A DNA stretch of 64,000 nucleotides, taken from positions 124,001 through 188,000 of the forward strand of contig LR590083.2 of the NCBI GenBank assembly GCA_901457705.2. The letters are read 5' to 3'. The first letter of the stretch is position 1, and each line of letters starts with the position of its first letter. The notes under the pieces were generated by a model. It was not told the origin of the DNA, ran no database searches, and worked only from the letters and a program-made list of their open reading frames with translations. The DNA comes from Beijerinckiaceae bacterium RH AL1 (GTDB taxonomy: Bacteria > Pseudomonadota > Alphaproteobacteria > Rhizobiales > Beijerinckiaceae). Shown here in pieces: positions 62,961-64,000 of this stretch. The translations under genes and the position numbers were made by a program.

Positions 62961-64000
62961 ATGACCTACGACCTCATCGTCATCGGCACCGGCCCCGGCG
63001 GCTACGTGTGCGCGATCCGTGCCGCGCAGCTCGGGCTCAAGACGGCGGTGGTCGAGAAGCGGCCGACCTTCGGCGGCACCTGCCTCAACATCGGCTGCAT
63101 CCCGTCCAAGGCGCTGCTCTATGCCTCGGAGAAGATGGATGAGGTCGCGCACGACTTCGCGGCGCTGGGGATCAGCGTCGGCAAGCCGAAGCTCGATCTG
63201 AAGGCGATGATGAAGCACAAGGACGATACCGTGGCGTCGAACGTCAACGGCGTCTCCTTCCTCTTCAAGAAGAACAAGATCGACACTTTCGTCGGGCACG
63301 GCACGATCGTTTCCGCCGGCAAGGTCGAGGTGACGGCTGCCGACGGCGCCAAGCAGACGTTGGAGACCAAAGCGATCTGCGTCGCCACGGGCTCCGAGGT
63401 CGCGCAGCTGCCGGGCGTGACGATCGACGAGAAGGTCATCGTCACCTCGGAAGGCGCGCTCGAGCTGCCTGCGGTGCCGAAAAAGCTCGTCGTCGTCGGT
63501 GGCGGCGTCATCGGGCTCGAGCTCGGCTCGGTGTGGAAGCGGCTCGGCGCGGAAGTCGAGGTCGTCGAGTTCCTGGATCGCATCCTGCCGGGCATGGACC
63601 TCGAGGTGGCGAAGCAGTTCCAGCGCATCCTCGAGAAGCAGGGCCTCGTCTTCAACCTGTCGACCAAGGTCGCCGGCGTCGAGGCGGCGAAGGGCGGCGC
63701 GAAGGTGAAGGTCGAGCCGAGGGAGGGCGGCGAGGCGCGCACGATAGATGCCGACGTCGTGCTCGTCGCGATCGGCCGCAGGCCCAACACGGAAGGCCTG
63801 GGTCTGGAGGCGGTCGGCGTCGCGATGGACCGCGGCCGCGTCACCATCGACGATCATTTCGCGACCAACGTTCCCGGCATCTACGCGATCGGCGACGTGG
63901 TGCGCGGGCCGATGCTGGCCCACAAGGCGGAGGACGAAGGCATTGCGCTGGCCGAGATCCTTGCCGGCCAGCACGGCCACGTGAACTACGGGGTGATCCC
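62961..64000 (+). CDS. lpdA: Dihydrolipoyl dehydrogenase (partial, runs off the window)
   Basis: The first 346 residues of the E3 flavoprotein that reoxidises lipoamide for 2-oxoacid dehydrogenases. The FAD motif is LIVIGTGPGGYVCAIRAAQL, the redox disulfide is CLNIGC (C41 and C46), and the NAD motif is VVVGGGVIGLELGSVWKRLG; IYAIGDVVRGPMLAHKAEDE is also present. The final dimerisation domain with its catalytic histidine lies beyond the window. It begins 20 bp after the RIME pair and is probably cotranscribed with sucAB. Confidence 0.97.
   Translation, partial: MTYDLIVIGTGPGGYVCAIRAAQLGLKTAVVEKRPTFGGTCLNIGCIPSKALLYASEKMDEVAHDFAALGISVGKPKLDLKAMMKHKDDTVASNVNGVSFLFKKNKIDTFVGHGTIVSAGKVEVTAADGAKQTLETKAICVATGSEVAQLPGVTIDEKVIVTSEGALELPAVPKKLVVVGGGVIGLELGSVWKRLGAEVEVVEFLDRILPGMDLEVAKQFQRILEKQGLVFNLSTKVAGVEAAKGGAKVKVEPREGGEARTIDADVVLVAIGRRPNTEGLGLEAVGVAMDRGRVTIDDHFATNVPGIYAIGDVVRGPMLAHKAEDEGIALAEILAGQHGHVNYGVI

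Overview
The window is a high-GC chromosomal segment from an alphaproteobacterium, most probably Hyphomicrobiales (Rhizobiales; Bradyrhizobium, Methylobacterium and Beijerinckiaceae-like lineages fit best). The reasons are the hopanoid genes, a bacteriochlorophyll operon, CtrA-type TTAA-N7-TTAA sites, RIME/REP palindromes of rhizobial type, and local gene orders such as trxB-lysR and methyltransferase/comF-grxC-DUF1178. Bacteriochlorophyll genes beside hopanoid genes suggest a phototroph, possibly an aerobic anoxygenic one. Genes are densely packed, with many ATGA or GTGA start/stop overlaps. No tRNA, rRNA, CRISPR, prophage or insertion sequence was seen.

Layout. 1-5.2 kb: a cut-off PspA-like gene and a divergent aminotransferase share a promoter region with two copies of one operator; then a lone YbbP-type permease and a DUF3108 protein. 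5.4-15.5 kb: hopanoid synthesis and transport (hpnC, hpnD, frameshifted hpnE, shc, hpnG, inverted hpnH, hpnN). 15.8-21.7 kb: bacteriochlorophyll operon bchH-bchG-bchP, read leftwards from a promoter whose -35 lies inside a PpsR/CrtJ-like palindrome; a RIME repeat has become the 5' coding part of bchG. 21.9-34 kb: kup and a partner gene, an NtrC-type regulator, an L,D-transpeptidase, an esterase, an AlkA-like glycosylase, gluQRS, a DUF6134 protein, an Hpt-like phosphotransfer protein behind a perfect CtrA box, and a sugar-porter-like transporter.

34-44 kb: an NDUFAF5-like methyltransferase and comF-grxC-DUF1178, with a TonB receptor apparently inserted between them, then a PmtA-like methyltransferase, pyrF, a LuxR-type regulator, lysR and a frameshifted trxB. 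44.4-52.3 kb: DUF992 and GtrA proteins, then a divergent lipid-modification locus. Its left arm encodes a flavin oxidoreductase, a DUF1365 protein and a Cfa-type methyltransferase; its right arm encodes a hydrolase, a DUF1295 membrane protein, a second Cfa-like methyltransferase and a small membrane protein. This content resembles furan-fatty-acid synthesis, which protects phototrophs from singlet oxygen. 52.4-57.1 kb: a frameshifted transporter, a flavin monooxygenase, coaBC, dut and a DUF3253 gene. 57.2-64 kb: sucD, a Pmp3-like peptide, sucA, sucB and the start of lpd (2-oxoglutarate dehydrogenase and succinyl-CoA synthetase).

Four otherwise well-preserved genes (hpnE, trxB, a membrane protein and an MFS transporter) each carry one single-base frameshift at a short G or C run. 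Sequencing error is the simplest explanation, but real inactivation cannot be excluded from this sequence alone. Functional calls rest on reading translated sequence and remembered family features; no database search was run.
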